NCBI GenBank assembly: GCA_016710595.1
Contig: JADJVM010000010.1
Coordinates: 1-64,000, forward strand
Source of the DNA: Niastella sp.
GTDB lineage: Bacteria; Bacteroidota; Bacteroidia; Chitinophagales; Chitinophagaceae
Direction: 5' to 3'
Length of the DNA: 64,000 nt
The position numbers and the translations under genes were made by a program. The notes under the pieces are model-generated. The model saw nothing but the letters and a program-made list of their open reading frames with translations. It was not told the origin of the DNA and did not search any database. Shown here piece after piece: positions 16,788 through 26,024 of the stretch. The number at the start of each line of letters is the position of its first letter. Position 1 is the stretch's first letter.

Positions 16788-17867
16788 CTAAGCCACACCC
16801 ATGTGCTTTAAATGCAGCACGTGCGATACAATGGCCTGGCGTGTATGTTTAAATTCGTTATACTTTACATTAAATTCTTCACAAGTGCTTTTAATGATCT
16901 TGCTTATGGCAGGGTAATGTACATGCGAAATACGGGGAAATAAATGATGCTCCACCTGAAAGTTCAGCCCGCCAACCATCCAGCTTACAAACTTATTTTT
17001 TGTAGCAAAATTTGCGGTGGTTTCCAATTGATGTATGGCCCATTCGTTTTCTATATTATGGGTCTCTTCAGATCGTTGTGGAAATTCAGTGATCTCTACG
17101 GTATGCGCTAGTTGAAATACGGTACTCAATATTAATCCTGCCGTCATGCTGATGATTAAAAAACCAACCAGCCATTCCATAAAACCAATCAGCATGATAG
17201 GCAATACAATCATAAAGAAATAATAACCCAGTTTCGCAATCCAAAATGCAAAGTGATCGTAAACACTTAATTTTTTAATGGGTACGGGGCCTACTTTCTT
17301 ACGGAAATACTTTGTATAATCGGTAGCAAATACCCAGATGATAAGCAACAAAGTGTACAGGAACCAAACATAAATATGCTGAAACCGATGGATCTTATAT
17401 TTTTTTTGTGTACTGCACATCCGCAGCAAAGGTTGTATTTCTATATCATCATCTATCCCTTCTATATTGGTATAAGTATGGTGTACAATGTTGTGTTTAT
17501 TGTTCCACATCAGCCCGCTGGCACCCAATGCATTTACAGAATAAGCAGCAATTTTATTCCAAACTTTACTTTCGCTAAAACTCCCATGGCCGCCATCATG
17601 CATTACATTAAAACCAATTGCAGCAGTAAGGCCGCCCATCACTAAACATTCAAATGCAGCAATCCACAAGTTGGGTGTAAAGAACATGACGTGCACATAC
17701 AAGGCAATGTACAAAGCCCATAAAAGCCCGGCCTTAAAAAATAAAGAGAAGTTGCCGGTTGGTTTCTTATCATTTTCTGTAAAGTAATTGTTTACTCTTT
17801 TTTTAAGCTCCTGGTGAAACGAAGATTTTGAAGAGTTCACAAACTTTGGTGTGATTGATATTTTCAT
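16788..17867 (-). CDS. Front-end-type membrane fatty-acid desaturase
   Basis: Di-iron membrane enzyme introducing a double bond into acyl chains. The three histidine boxes are HDGGH (90-94), HNIVHH (125-130) and QVEHH (near 304). The glutamine in the third box is typical of front-end (delta-5/6-like) desaturases rather than delta-9 enzymes. There is no N-terminal cytochrome b5 domain. Several hydrophobic spans lie between the boxes (about 44-62, 68-84, 150-170, 205-245). The 359-residue length is usual for this Bacteroidota family. It starts eight bases after the end of the bshB1 gene and shares its direction, so cotranscription is likely, although the functions are unrelated. Regiospecificity cannot be read from sequence. 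Confidence 0.9.
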   Translation of the reverse strand: MKISITPKFVNSSKSSFHQELKKRVNNYFTENDKKPTGNFSLFFKAGLLWALYIALYVHVMFFTPNLWIAAFECLVMGGLTAAIGFNVMHDGGHGSFSESKVWNKIAAYSVNALGASGLMWNNKHNIVHHTYTNIEGIDDDIEIQPLLRMCSTQKKYKIHRFQHIYVWFLYTLLLIIWVFATDYTKYFRKKVGPVPIKKLSVYDHFAFWIAKLGYYFFMIVLPIMLIGFMEWLVGFLIISMTAGLILSTVFQLAHTVEITEFPQRSEETHNIENEWAIHQLETTANFATKNKFVSWMVGGLNFQVEHHLFPRISHVHYPAISKIIKSTCEEFNVKYNEFKHTRQAIVSHVLHLKHMGVA

Positions 17868-17875
17868 AAATATTT

Positions 17876-18610
17876 TTAAGTGTCTTTTAAAATAAATGCT
17901 TCCAAACCGGTGAGCCCTACCATCTTGGTAGAAATAAAACCTTCGGCGTATGTTACCCCAATCATCTTCCCAAACATTTTGGCCCGGTTCACAATGCCCT
18001 CTAAAAAGAACGGGGTAGAAATATATGTTTCGGGTTCATCATCCTGTTTTTGCTCATTATAGAACTGTGTGTTATATGCTTTTACAGATTCCATCTTTTG
18101 GGCAAACTGATCCGAAACGTCAATTACAAAATTTGGATCCAGGTAATGGTCCTGTATGTAGTTCAAAATATATTTAGGCCTCCACGCTTGTTGTGGTTCT
18201 CCCTCATCTGTAGTTTCCACTTTTTTTAATCCTGATAAAAATGCAGCATCTGCTACCAGCCTTGCACTGCGCCCATGATCCGGGTGCCTGTCCTGGGGTG
18301 CATTGCATAAAATTATTTCGGGCCTGTAGCGGCGAATAACTTGAATGACCGCTTTTTGATGCGCTGCATCATTTTTAAAAAAGCCATCCGCCATTTTTAA
18401 ATTTTCCCTTACATCAACCCGTAAAATTTTTGCTGCTCTTGCTGCTTCATTTGCCCGGGTCTCTGCGGTACCTCGGGTTCCCAATTCTCCCTGCGTTAAA
18501 TCAATAATCCCGGTCTTTTTTCCTTTACTTTTTTCTACCAGCAATGTTCCGGCGCACCCAAGTTCTACATCATCGGGGTGAACGCCAAAAGCGAGAACAT
18601 CTAACTTCAT
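17876..18610 (-). CDS. bshB1: Bacillithiol biosynthesis deacetylase
   Basis: LmbE/PIG-L-fold Zn enzyme removing acetyl from GlcNAc-malate to make GlcN-malate, the second step of bacillithiol synthesis. The Zn/catalytic motif HPDDVELG (11-18) is followed by the family marker DLTQGELGTRGT (42-53) and HPDHGRSARLV (near 115). I start at the ATG at 18608-18610, giving 244 residues and placing MKLDVLAFGVHPDD at the N-terminus as in characterised BshB1. An upstream ATG-like start would add eight residues. Bacillithiol is common in Bacteroidota, which agrees with the host assignment. Confidence 0.92.
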   Translation of the reverse strand: MKLDVLAFGVHPDDVELGCAGTLLVEKSKGKKTGIIDLTQGELGTRGTAETRANEAARAAKILRVDVRENLKMADGFFKNDAAHQKAVIQVIRRYRPEIILCNAPQDRHPDHGRSARLVADAAFLSGLKKVETTDEGEPQQAWRPKYILNYIQDHYLDPNFVIDVSDQFAQKMESVKAYNTQFYNEQKQDDEPETYISTPFFLEGIVNRAKMFGKMIGVTYAEGFISTKMVGLTGLEAFILKDT

Positions 18611-18746
18611 AAAAAACTTGTAATTGCGGTGCAAGATACGCTTAAATCACCGTATTTCTTTGATTGTGCATATTTAATAAGCAATGGTGAAAACAGGTTA
18701 TCCCAACATTCACAACGCATAAAACGGTAAAAATTTAAAATGGCTT

Positions 18747-19391
18747 TTATAATAGTTTTGTATTCCTGATCTCGGAATACCCATACATACGCTGTACTTC
18801 TTTTACAAAATGCTCTATATAAGCATCATCAGTATTTTTAATATCGTAAGGTTGTTTTAAATTACTGTTAAAGAAAAAGGCAACCGTTTGATAAAACCGG
18901 GCAGTAAGCCCTCCTTTATATTCTTTAATGATCTCGTAACAATTGTTTCCCGTTTCCCGGTTTATGAGTTTCATCAACACCTTTCCCTGGTACACCGAAA
19001 GATTGGTAAGCGGATCGGTAAATTCTTTTTTGAGTTCCTTTTCTCTGGATAAAATATATTCTTTTCTCGATTTCCTGGGATCCAGTAAAGCAAGCCGCAT
19101 ATTAATATCATTCATTACCATACCGGCACGCCGGGCATAAGGATAAGTTACATATACTGCATTGCGCAACCGGTTATATTTTGCAAGCGCCGCCAGTTGT
19201 GCTTTTGATAATTTGCTATACAGCGAAACATTTTCAAGTGTTTTAGCTTCTATGGTATCACCATTATAAATTACGGCAGCAGTGAGCAGGGTATCGTTTA
19301 TACCATGCCCGGTATTGTCTTGTGCTTTTGAATAAAGCATACCCAGCATCAAGGTAAATAGTAAGAGTAGTTGTTTTTTATGAACGCACAT
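18747..19391 (-). CDS. DUF4294 domain protein, secreted
   Basis: The 214-residue product begins with a signal peptide (LLLLFTLMLGMLYSKAQ, cleavage near residue 24). It continues with GDTIEAKTLENVSLYS, the run LAKYNRLRNAVYVTYPYAR, and a C-terminal QTVAFFFNSNLKQPYD. These match the DUF4294 family of Bacteroidota as I remember it. The protein is probably periplasmic or outer-membrane associated, and no enzymatic motif is evident. It lies 90 bases downstream of ccmF on the same strand. Function unknown. Confidence 0.8.
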   Translation of the reverse strand: MCVHKKQLLLLFTLMLGMLYSKAQDNTGHGINDTLLTAAVIYNGDTIEAKTLENVSLYSKLSKAQLAALAKYNRLRNAVYVTYPYARRAGMVMNDINMRLALLDPRKSRKEYILSREKELKKEFTDPLTNLSVYQGKVLMKLINRETGNNCYEIIKEYKGGLTARFYQTVAFFFNSNLKQPYDIKNTDDAYIEHFVKEVQRMYGYSEIRNTKLL

Positions 19392-19481
19392 AGGAGTAAA
19401 CCAGCAACAGCATTTTTAATTTTATACTTAATAGACTAACAAAGTAACCCAAAATGTTGCTTCAATATAATATAAAAACTG

Positions 19482-21998
19482 TTAATTAGCCAGTAAGAAC
19501 AAGTAAAATAATGCCATCGCAAACGGTACCAGTGCCAGTAAGGTTTGGGTACGGCTTAGCTGCAGCCTGTGTAAAAGGCTTAGTATTACGCCTATGCCCA
19601 TTATTACGAGGCCGAGCCAAACTAAGTTGATGCCAGGGAAAATATATGTTTTCACCGTTACAAAATCTATGGGCTCGTCCGATTCTTTGATGCCGATCTT
19701 AATCGCTGAACTATCTGTTACACCAGCAAAACGTAGAAATAAATTTTGGGCATAAATGGTATCATCTACCAGTTGTACCTGGTTTAATGTATCAATTTGA
19801 ATTAATGGCATGGCAGGGTAGTGCATACTGTCTTTACTTACCACGGTAATATCTGCCATAAGCGCCATATCATCGGGGGCAAAATGATATCTTTCATTTA
19901 CCGGGTTTTTCTTTACACTGTTTAATATAATATAACCCCTGCTGTAAAAACTACTGTCACCCGGCCGTAAGGTTACAATGTTATATTGGCTGGTATCTTC
20001 TGTATTTTTTCCGCTTAATGCGTACGAGATATAAGTAAAAATATCTTTGGTTAAATATGATTTTGTATCCGGGTTGCTGCTCATGTTATTGTCTTTCATC
20101 TGGTACACATCGGGTTCCAGTATAAAAGATTCAGTACTTTGTTTTGAGCCTTTTTGTTTTTTCTCAAAATGAAGCCTGTAAAATTTTCTTCCTTTTTCAT
20201 GGCCGGCGCTATCACTGCGATAAGTAACTTCGTAAAGGCCCATGCGGGTGGGTACATCCCGGATAAGCGTTAGGTTCTCCATCGGGTTATCCTGTTGCCT
20301 GGTCATCGGGTCAATCATGCCGGGCATATTGATACCGTTTACTAAGCTGCTGCTGATTACTTCTTTGTTTGAGGAAGAGATAAGCATCCCCACAATCATC
20401 AATGCAAAACCTGCGTGGGCAATAGAAGCGCCGGCATTTACGAGTTTGCCTTTTAGTACCAGCCAGATATATAATACGTTGGCAAAAAATGAATAAATGG
20501 TAGCAAAACAACCCAGGTAAATGGCGCCTAAAAATCCGGTTCCGTGTTTATGAAATTCCAATGGATAAAATATTGCCAGCAGGATTGTTACCAGCACTGC
20601 CAACATAGTAGGCCACATTAATTTTTTAAGAAAATAAGCACGTGGGGTATTCCGGTATTTTAAATATTGTGTAAAAGCAGTGAGCAACCCAATGATGATC
20701 GCAATCATCAGCGCCACTTTATTATAAGAGAATTCTACATCCTGCGGTGCCGCAATAGAAGTACCAAATACTTTGTTGTAAACAGGCAGCGATGTTTTGG
20801 CAATAATAAATAAGGCAGTAAAGAAAAATACAAGCGAGCCGATAAACATCCAAAACTCACGGGAATCGGTACTCTCTTCTTTTACAATGGCTGGTATTTT
20901 TTTATAACGTATAAAAAATAAAGTAAGGGCAGGTAAAATAAATGAAACAACAAATAAGCCAATCATGATGTTGATGGCCTTGCCCGCCTCAGTAAAGGAG
21001 TGAACCGAGGTATCGCCCAGGATGCCGGTACGGGTTAAAAAAGTAGAATATAAAACAAATGAAAAACTCAGGATACTAAAAAAATAACTGGCCCGTAAAG
21101 AATGCCCGGTAGCTTTATAAATGAGCATGGTATGCAGGCCTGCAACCATGATGAGCCAGGGAACCAGGGATGCATTTTCAACCGGGTCCCATGCCCAATA
21201 ACCACCAAAACTTAAGGATTCATAAGCCCATTTTCCGCCCATCATAATACCGGTGCCCAATACTGCGGTTGCTGCTAAAGCCCATGGCAGTGCGGGTTTT
21301 ACCCAATCTCCATATTTTTTTGTGAGCAACCCGCTATAGGCATATCCAAATGGAACTAAGCAGAGTGCAAATCCTAAAAACAATACAGGTGGATGAATCA
21401 CCATCCAGTAGTTGCGGAGTAAAACATTCAGGCCCATCCCGTCTTTTATAAAAACCAGGTAATTGGGTTGGCTGAAGATGGGGCCGTTAATTTCATTGCG
21501 GGTAAGCGAAAATAAGCTGTTGCCTATACGGGTATCGCCTGCATAAATGCCCAGTATCATCAGCATCATAAAGAATTGTGCCAGGCTGGACGCTGTAAGC
21601 ACCGGCGCTTTTGAAAGTGCATTTTTCCGCATTAAAATCAACCCGATCAGCGCATTCCAAATACTCCAAAGTAAAAAACTACCTTCCTGCCCTTCCCAGA
21701 TACAGGCGAGCAGGTATTTGGGTTCCAGCTCTTTGGATGCATGTTTGTAAGCATATAAATATTCATATAAATGCTGCGAACAAATATAAAATACAAGGCC
21801 AAATATGATGAAGATGCAAACGGCCTGGGTAATAAATGCTGCTTTTCCCAACTTAAGCCATGATAATTTTTGAATTTCGTTTTTATGGGTAGAGGCAAGA
21901 AAAAATGAAACGACAGCAATCAGCGATGCCACAAAAGAAAGTATAACAAAAAAATGGCCGAATAACCCGGGCAGCAAATGTTCGCCTATAAAGTTCAT
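19482..21998 (-). CDS. ccmF: Cytochrome c maturation heme lyase, CcmF type
   Basis: Large integral membrane protein (838 residues) that ligates heme to apocytochrome c in the Ccm (System I) pathway. About a dozen hydrophobic spans are visible. The heme-handling WWD motif appears as GGYWAWDPVENASLVPW (about 267-283). VIHPPVLFLGF (200-210) and LTRTGILGDTSVHSF (near 322) are CcmF/CcsA family landmarks. A periplasmic segment of about 200 residues precedes the last two membrane spans. It follows ccmE by 17 bases. The ccmABCD, G and H genes are not in the window. Confidence 0.93.
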   Translation of the reverse strand: MNFIGEHLLPGLFGHFFVILSFVASLIAVVSFFLASTHKNEIQKLSWLKLGKAAFITQAVCIFIIFGLVFYICSQHLYEYLYAYKHASKELEPKYLLACIWEGQEGSFLLWSIWNALIGLILMRKNALSKAPVLTASSLAQFFMMLMILGIYAGDTRIGNSLFSLTRNEINGPIFSQPNYLVFIKDGMGLNVLLRNYWMVIHPPVLFLGFALCLVPFGYAYSGLLTKKYGDWVKPALPWALAATAVLGTGIMMGGKWAYESLSFGGYWAWDPVENASLVPWLIMVAGLHTMLIYKATGHSLRASYFFSILSFSFVLYSTFLTRTGILGDTSVHSFTEAGKAINIMIGLFVVSFILPALTLFFIRYKKIPAIVKEESTDSREFWMFIGSLVFFFTALFIIAKTSLPVYNKVFGTSIAAPQDVEFSYNKVALMIAIIIGLLTAFTQYLKYRNTPRAYFLKKLMWPTMLAVLVTILLAIFYPLEFHKHGTGFLGAIYLGCFATIYSFFANVLYIWLVLKGKLVNAGASIAHAGFALMIVGMLISSSNKEVISSSLVNGINMPGMIDPMTRQQDNPMENLTLIRDVPTRMGLYEVTYRSDSAGHEKGRKFYRLHFEKKQKGSKQSTESFILEPDVYQMKDNNMSSNPDTKSYLTKDIFTYISYALSGKNTEDTSQYNIVTLRPGDSSFYSRGYIILNSVKKNPVNERYHFAPDDMALMADITVVSKDSMHYPAMPLIQIDTLNQVQLVDDTIYAQNLFLRFAGVTDSSAIKIGIKESDEPIDFVTVKTYIFPGINLVWLGLVIMGIGVILSLLHRLQLSRTQTLLALVPFAMALFYLFLLAN

Positions 21999-22015
21999 GA
22001 ATAGAGTTTAAAATT

Positions 22016-22441
22016 TTAATTCAGGGCAGCATCAGAGGTTTGTTCCTGCATGTTTTTTTCTAGCTGCTTTTTATCATCCTTGTATTTACTGGGGCATTTT
22101 AATAATATTTCCGAACATTCAAAATGATCGTTTTGCATTTTCCCTTTCATAACTAAGCGTTCGCTTTTTTCAATGTCTGTGGGTTTACTGTTTCGGTAAA
22201 TTACCTTGGTGCTGCCCCCCAGGCTATCTATTGCATAAAAGCTTAAAAAATTGGGGTCTTTTAATGGGTCATATTCCAATGGATGATTATGATCTAGCTT
22301 AGCAATAATATGTACAAATTTCCCCTCCTTATGTTTAGCCGATGCAATGGAATCATAAGTTGAAAAATCGGCAGAATATGCCAGTAAACCTGCAATAAGA
22401 ACAGCGATACCCACTAAAATAATGATGTGTGATTTTTTCAT
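22016..22441 (-). CDS. ccmE: Cytochrome c maturation heme chaperone CcmE, Cys-type
   Basis: Membrane-anchored periplasmic heme chaperone of the Ccm system. I choose the ATG at 22439-22441 (141 residues) over a GTG nine bases upstream. One N-terminal membrane anchor (about 5-23) is followed by an OB-fold beta barrel (about 40-112). The family's heme-binding histidine (HxxxY in E. coli) is replaced by cysteine: LLKCPSKY gives C116-x3-Y120. A CxxxY class of CcmE is known, for instance in Desulfovibrio and archaea. Preceded by a strong promoter match and followed by ccmF. Confidence 0.9.
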   Translation of the reverse strand: MKKSHIIILVGIAVLIAGLLAYSADFSTYDSIASAKHKEGKFVHIIAKLDHNHPLEYDPLKDPNFLSFYAIDSLGGSTKVIYRNSKPTDIEKSERLVMKGKMQNDHFECSEILLKCPSKYKDDKKQLEKNMQEQTSDAALN

Positions 22442-22501
22442 GTTGATCACTTTTTAAAATGCATTTCCCGTAACCCGGGAAAAACTGTTTTTAAATTTTG
22501 G

Positions 22502-22531
22502 CAAAGGTACTTCAATTCGGCTGGAACTCAA
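22502..22531 (-). promoter_or_regulatory. Promoter of ccmE-ccmF
   Basis: On the minus strand TTG (22531-22529), a 19-base spacer, then TACCTTTG (22509-22502). This is exactly the TTG-N19-TAnnTTTG layout of primary Bacteroidota promoters. The transcript would start about 55 bases before the ccmE ATG. Confidence 0.7.
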
Positions 22532-22666
22532 CTAAAAAAACAGTTTATATTGGGCTTTCCCTGAAAAACAAATCAAGATATTTATTCATATTGTAATTTT
22601 TTTTTAGAGCCTGTTTTTTTATTTTATCTGCTTCGTTAAAACCCCCGGCTTCTTGTAATGTGTATA

Positions 22667-22674
22667 TATATTTG
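22667..22674 (+). promoter_or_regulatory. -7 box for the ureohydrolase gene
   Basis: TATATTTG fits TAnnTTTG and lies 15 bases before the ATG at 22690, implying a very short leader. No convincing TTG is found 17-23 bases upstream, so it is only a partial match. Confidence 0.4.
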
Positions 22675-22689
22675 CAAAAATTTGTTTAC

Positions 22690-23736
22690 ATGAATGATTT
22701 AATGCATTTTGATCCTAACTCTGTAGCCAACTCCAACAATAATATTTTTGGGTTACCCACTTCAGAAGAGTCTGCCAGGCTTGTGATTCTGCCCATTCCC
22801 TGGGAAGTTACGGTAAGTTACAGGGCTGGCACCGCCCGTGCCCCGGATCATATCCTCAATGCAAGCCTGCAGGTAGATCTGTATGATCCCGATTATAAAG
22901 ATGCCTGGAAAGAGGGGATATACATGCTGGAAACCAATAAAAAAATATTGACCAAGAGCGACTACCTGCGTAAGGAAGCCGAGCTCTACATCAATTATAT
23001 TTCTCAGGGCGAAGCCGTAGAAGACAATAAGTTTATGACCAAGAGCCTGAAAGAAGTAAATGAAGGAAGTGTGTTTTTAAATGATTGGGTTTACCAGCAA
23101 ACAAAAAAACTCTTTGAAAAAGATAAATTGGTTGCTTTACTGGGAGGGGATCATAGTACGCCTTTTGGGTTTTATAAAGCCATTGCAGATAAATATGAAT
23201 CCTTCGGCATTTTACAAATAGATGCGCATTGCGACTTGCGTAAAAGTTTTGAAGGCTTCGATTATTCTCACGCTTCCATCATGTATAATGCATTAGAGCA
23301 ATTACCACAATTAACGAAACTGATACAAATGGGTGCCAGGGATTATTGTGAAGAAGAGCTGGCATATATACAAGAAAGTAAGGGTAGGGTAGTGTGTTAT
23401 TTTGATAAGGAGATCAAAGAAAGTATGATGGAGGGTGTAACCTGGAAACAAATCGTAGATACCATCATTGGCCAGTTACCCCAAAACATTTACATCAGCT
23501 TTGATATAGATGGCCTCAATCCCAAACTTTGTCCAAAAACAGGAACACCCGTACAGGGCGGCTTTGAAGCGGATCAGGTGTTTTACATGTTTAGGAAAAT
23601 TCATGAAGCAGGAAAAAAGATCATTGGTTTCGACCTGGTAGAAGTGGGTGTAAGCCAAAGTGAGTGGGACGAAAATGTAGCGGCAAGGGTGTTGTTTAAA
23701 ATGTGCAGCCTTCTTATAACAAGCCAGGGTGGATAA
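22690..23736 (+). CDS. Agmatinase/arginase-family ureohydrolase
   Basis: Mn-dependent hydrolase of the arginase fold. It probably releases urea from agmatine or another guanidino compound. From the ATG at 22690 (a TTG-started extension is unlikely) it has 348 residues. Metal-binding motifs are LLGGDHS (152-156, H155), QIDAHCD (D178, H180, D182) and SFDIDGLNP (D272, D274), so all usual ligands are present. The DAHCDLR segment differs slightly from the common DAHxDT. The ~60-residue helical insert before GGDHS is longer than in E. coli SpeB. Substrate is not certain, hence no symbol. The next gene starts inside its last codons. Confidence 0.85.
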   Translation: MNDLMHFDPNSVANSNNNIFGLPTSEESARLVILPIPWEVTVSYRAGTARAPDHILNASLQVDLYDPDYKDAWKEGIYMLETNKKILTKSDYLRKEAELYINYISQGEAVEDNKFMTKSLKEVNEGSVFLNDWVYQQTKKLFEKDKLVALLGGDHSTPFGFYKAIADKYESFGILQIDAHCDLRKSFEGFDYSHASIMYNALEQLPQLTKLIQMGARDYCEEELAYIQESKGRVVCYFDKEIKESMMEGVTWKQIVDTIIGQLPQNIYISFDIDGLNPKLCPKTGTPVQGGFEADQVFYMFRKIHEAGKKIIGFDLVEVGVSQSEWDENVAARVLFKMCSLLITSQGG

Positions 23737-24289
23737 TTATATCATACAATTACCCGAACAAAATAATACACTATATCGTGTGATAACCCTTTGTGTATTG
23801 CTGATGTGCATCACAGCTTTTAGTTTCCTGTTATTTGTAAATTTCGGATCGGCAATACTTCCTTATGCAGGTATCGGGGTATTGGGTTCATGCTTCGGCA
23901 TTTTAGCATGGCTGCCGCGGTTTCATAATAAAAATAAGTTTCCTTTATTCCCGTTGCTTTATTTGATTTTTGCGTTATTATGGTTTTTACTGGGTGCCGG
24001 TTGGGTTGCCATTTTATTTTTGTTGCTTGCCGGGGTAGGCATTTTTGCCCGCCAAAAAAAGATGATAAAAGTATCGGCTGCAGGAATTCATTATCCTTCT
24101 TTTCCGGCTAAATTCTTTACCTGGAACCAGGTAAACCGGGTACTGTTAAAAGAAGATGTGCTTACCATTGATCTTAAAGACAACCACCTTTTTCAATTTG
24201 TGTTACAAGCCGGCGACAACCCGGGATTACATCAAAATGATTTTAATGAATTTTGCAATCAGCAAACAACTCCTCAGCAGGAAATTTAA
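23729..24289 (+). CDS. Membrane protein with a C-terminal PH-like segment
   Basis: No named family is recognised. The 186-residue frame starts at a GTG that overlaps the end of the ureohydrolase gene by eight bases, which suggests translational coupling. Four hydrophobic spans lie at about 17-36, 41-57, 70-84 and 88-103. The soluble tail (about 110-186; KVSAAGIHYPSFPAKFFTWN ... LTIDLKDN) has the strand pattern and 'W-x-x-V' step seen in bacterial PH-like domains attached to membrane hairpins. The function is not known and need not relate to the ureohydrolase. Confidence 0.7.
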   Translation: MDNYIIQLPEQNNTLYRVITLCVLLMCITAFSFLLFVNFGSAILPYAGIGVLGSCFGILAWLPRFHNKNKFPLFPLLYLIFALLWFLLGAGWVAILFLLLAGVGIFARQKKMIKVSAAGIHYPSFPAKFFTWNQVNRVLLKEDVLTIDLKDNHLFQFVLQAGDNPGLHQNDFNEFCNQQTTPQQEI

Positions 24290-24323
24290 TAATACACTCA
24301 TCCTGAAATTGTAATTTTACAAC

Positions 24324-25628
24324 ATGAATCTACTTACACAATCGCCCTTTTTGATGTATTCTGACGGGGTAGGAAATATTTTTGAAGATGAGAGCCTGTA
24401 TGTTACCGGCCGTACTGGTTGGGATGCCATTCCGGTTCCTGTTGAAGATTGGATTGAACTCCCCGAAGGCGGCCAGTTATACGAACTACCGGGACGCAGG
24501 GGTATTGGCATTGATGTAGCAACAGGAGAAATGCGCCTTTGTGAAAAGGGCTGGGCGGTAGCAGCTTTCATACCACCTGCACATACCGGTTTATACCTAT
24601 CGGCTTATGAAACCATGCCCGATGCGCCAACACTTCCCTTATTTTGTTATACTGCGGCCGGATGGCAGCATGAAAAATTGTATGTTCCGGCCATTCGGGT
24701 AGAAGATGATATCCGGCAGGAGTGCAGTGGGTACGATGATAAACAAATAAAAACCGGGGCTGCCCATTTAATAGAAGTGTATCCGCATAATCGTTTAGTA
24801 AAGCATTTAATGGAAACCTGTTGTATGACTTATACCTGCCCGGCAGCAAGAAATTTTGCATTAAGCAGGTGGGAATGCCCCGTTCCGGTATCTCCTGCAT
24901 GCAATGCCAATTGTGTGGGTTGTATCAGTTTTCAGCCCGGCGACGAAGAAATCGTAAGCCCGCAAGACCGGTTAACCTTTAAACCCAATGCTGCTGAAAT
25001 TGTAGAATTTACAGTTCCTCATTTAGAAACAGCGCCCTTTCCCATTGTAAGTTTTGGACAGGGTTGCGAAGGAGAGCCTTTGCTCATGTGGCAAACCATC
25101 CGGGAGGCCATTATAGAAATAAGAAAGCATACTGATAAAGGGAGCATCAATATCAATACCAACGGCAGCATGCCCCTTGCCGTTAAAGAACTTTGCGATG
25201 CAGGCCTGAATAGTATCCGGGTGAGTACCAACTCGGCATTGGAGCAGGTATATATGCCCTATTACCGGCCAAACAATTACCAGTTTACTGATATCATTGA
25301 AAGCCTTAAGATCGTACATGATGCCGGTGGCTGGACAAGCATCAACTATTTTACATTCCCGGGCATGACTGACCGGGAAGAAGAATATGAAGCCTTACGG
25401 AAACTCATCCGGCAAACAGGTTTAAATATGATTCAGTGGAGAAATTTTAATATTGACCCCGATTGGTATCTCGGCAAAATAGGTATTGCCGAATCCGGCA
25501 CCAGCATGGGCATAAAACAAATGATGGATTTAATCCGGCAGGAATTCCCAAAACTCCGGTTTGGTTATTTTAACCCGTCTATGGAGAGGATCAAAGGGAA
25601 TTTCTTAAAAGATTTTGCACATCATTAG
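24324..25628 (+). CDS. Radical SAM protein
   Basis: 4Fe-4S/SAM enzyme of 434 residues. The cluster motif is CNANCVGC (C193, C197, C200), a CxxxCxxC with an unusually long N-terminal region of about 190 residues. That region is rich in Gly, Pro and Trp. GQGCEGEPLL (near 245) corresponds to the SAM-binding GGE step, and NTNGSMPL and SINYFTFPGMTDREEE follow in the barrel. No SPASM-like Cys cluster is seen at the C-terminus. It starts 34 bases after the PH-like gene, and its substrate is unknown. In the domain order it resembles conserved Bacteroidota 'radical SAM protein' entries. Confidence 0.85.
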   Translation: MNLLTQSPFLMYSDGVGNIFEDESLYVTGRTGWDAIPVPVEDWIELPEGGQLYELPGRRGIGIDVATGEMRLCEKGWAVAAFIPPAHTGLYLSAYETMPDAPTLPLFCYTAAGWQHEKLYVPAIRVEDDIRQECSGYDDKQIKTGAAHLIEVYPHNRLVKHLMETCCMTYTCPAARNFALSRWECPVPVSPACNANCVGCISFQPGDEEIVSPQDRLTFKPNAAEIVEFTVPHLETAPFPIVSFGQGCEGEPLLMWQTIREAIIEIRKHTDKGSININTNGSMPLAVKELCDAGLNSIRVSTNSALEQVYMPYYRPNNYQFTDIIESLKIVHDAGGWTSINYFTFPGMTDREEEYEALRKLIRQTGLNMIQWRNFNIDPDWYLGKIGIAESGTSMGIKQMMDLIRQEFPKLRFGYFNPSMERIKGNFLKDFAHH

Positions 25629-25709
25629 CGGCCCTAAAATCTCTGTATCCCTTAGAGGGAATAGCATTTTTACAATTATTTTAAGGATAACTTATTACAT
25701 AAAAACAGG

Positions 25710-25739
25710 TTGTGTTAAAAAAAATACAAAATAAATTTG
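25710..25739 (+). promoter_or_regulatory. Promoter for the first giant protein; 25629-26024 otherwise non-coding
   Basis: TTG (25710-25712), 19 bases, then TAAATTTG (25732-25739) match the Bacteroidota promoter exactly. Transcription from here would give a leader of about 280 bases before the ATG at 26025. The rest of the 396-base gap is AT-rich. It holds a weak TCCCT/AGGGA hairpin near 25648 that might end the radical SAM transcript, and otherwise nothing I recognise. Confidence 0.6.
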
Positions 25740-26024
25740 TTTAGTACTTTCTTATTTATATATTTACTGCATTATTTGTATTAACTGTACCCTGTGATAT
25801 AAATAACAACACTCCGTTACCCTTCTATCCAAATGATCTGATTAAACCAACTGCTTGTCTTTTGTGGCTACTCCCTGTACGTTCCCATTTTAACTTGATT
25901 GGTTAATTCCATTCACTTCTTTTTTGAATGATTACAAATTCTTTAAGCTTTTGCAATAGCTATTGCTTTGCATTTGCTCAATGAGAATTGTATTGCCTAT
26001 ATATTTTATTGTTTTTAAACATTT

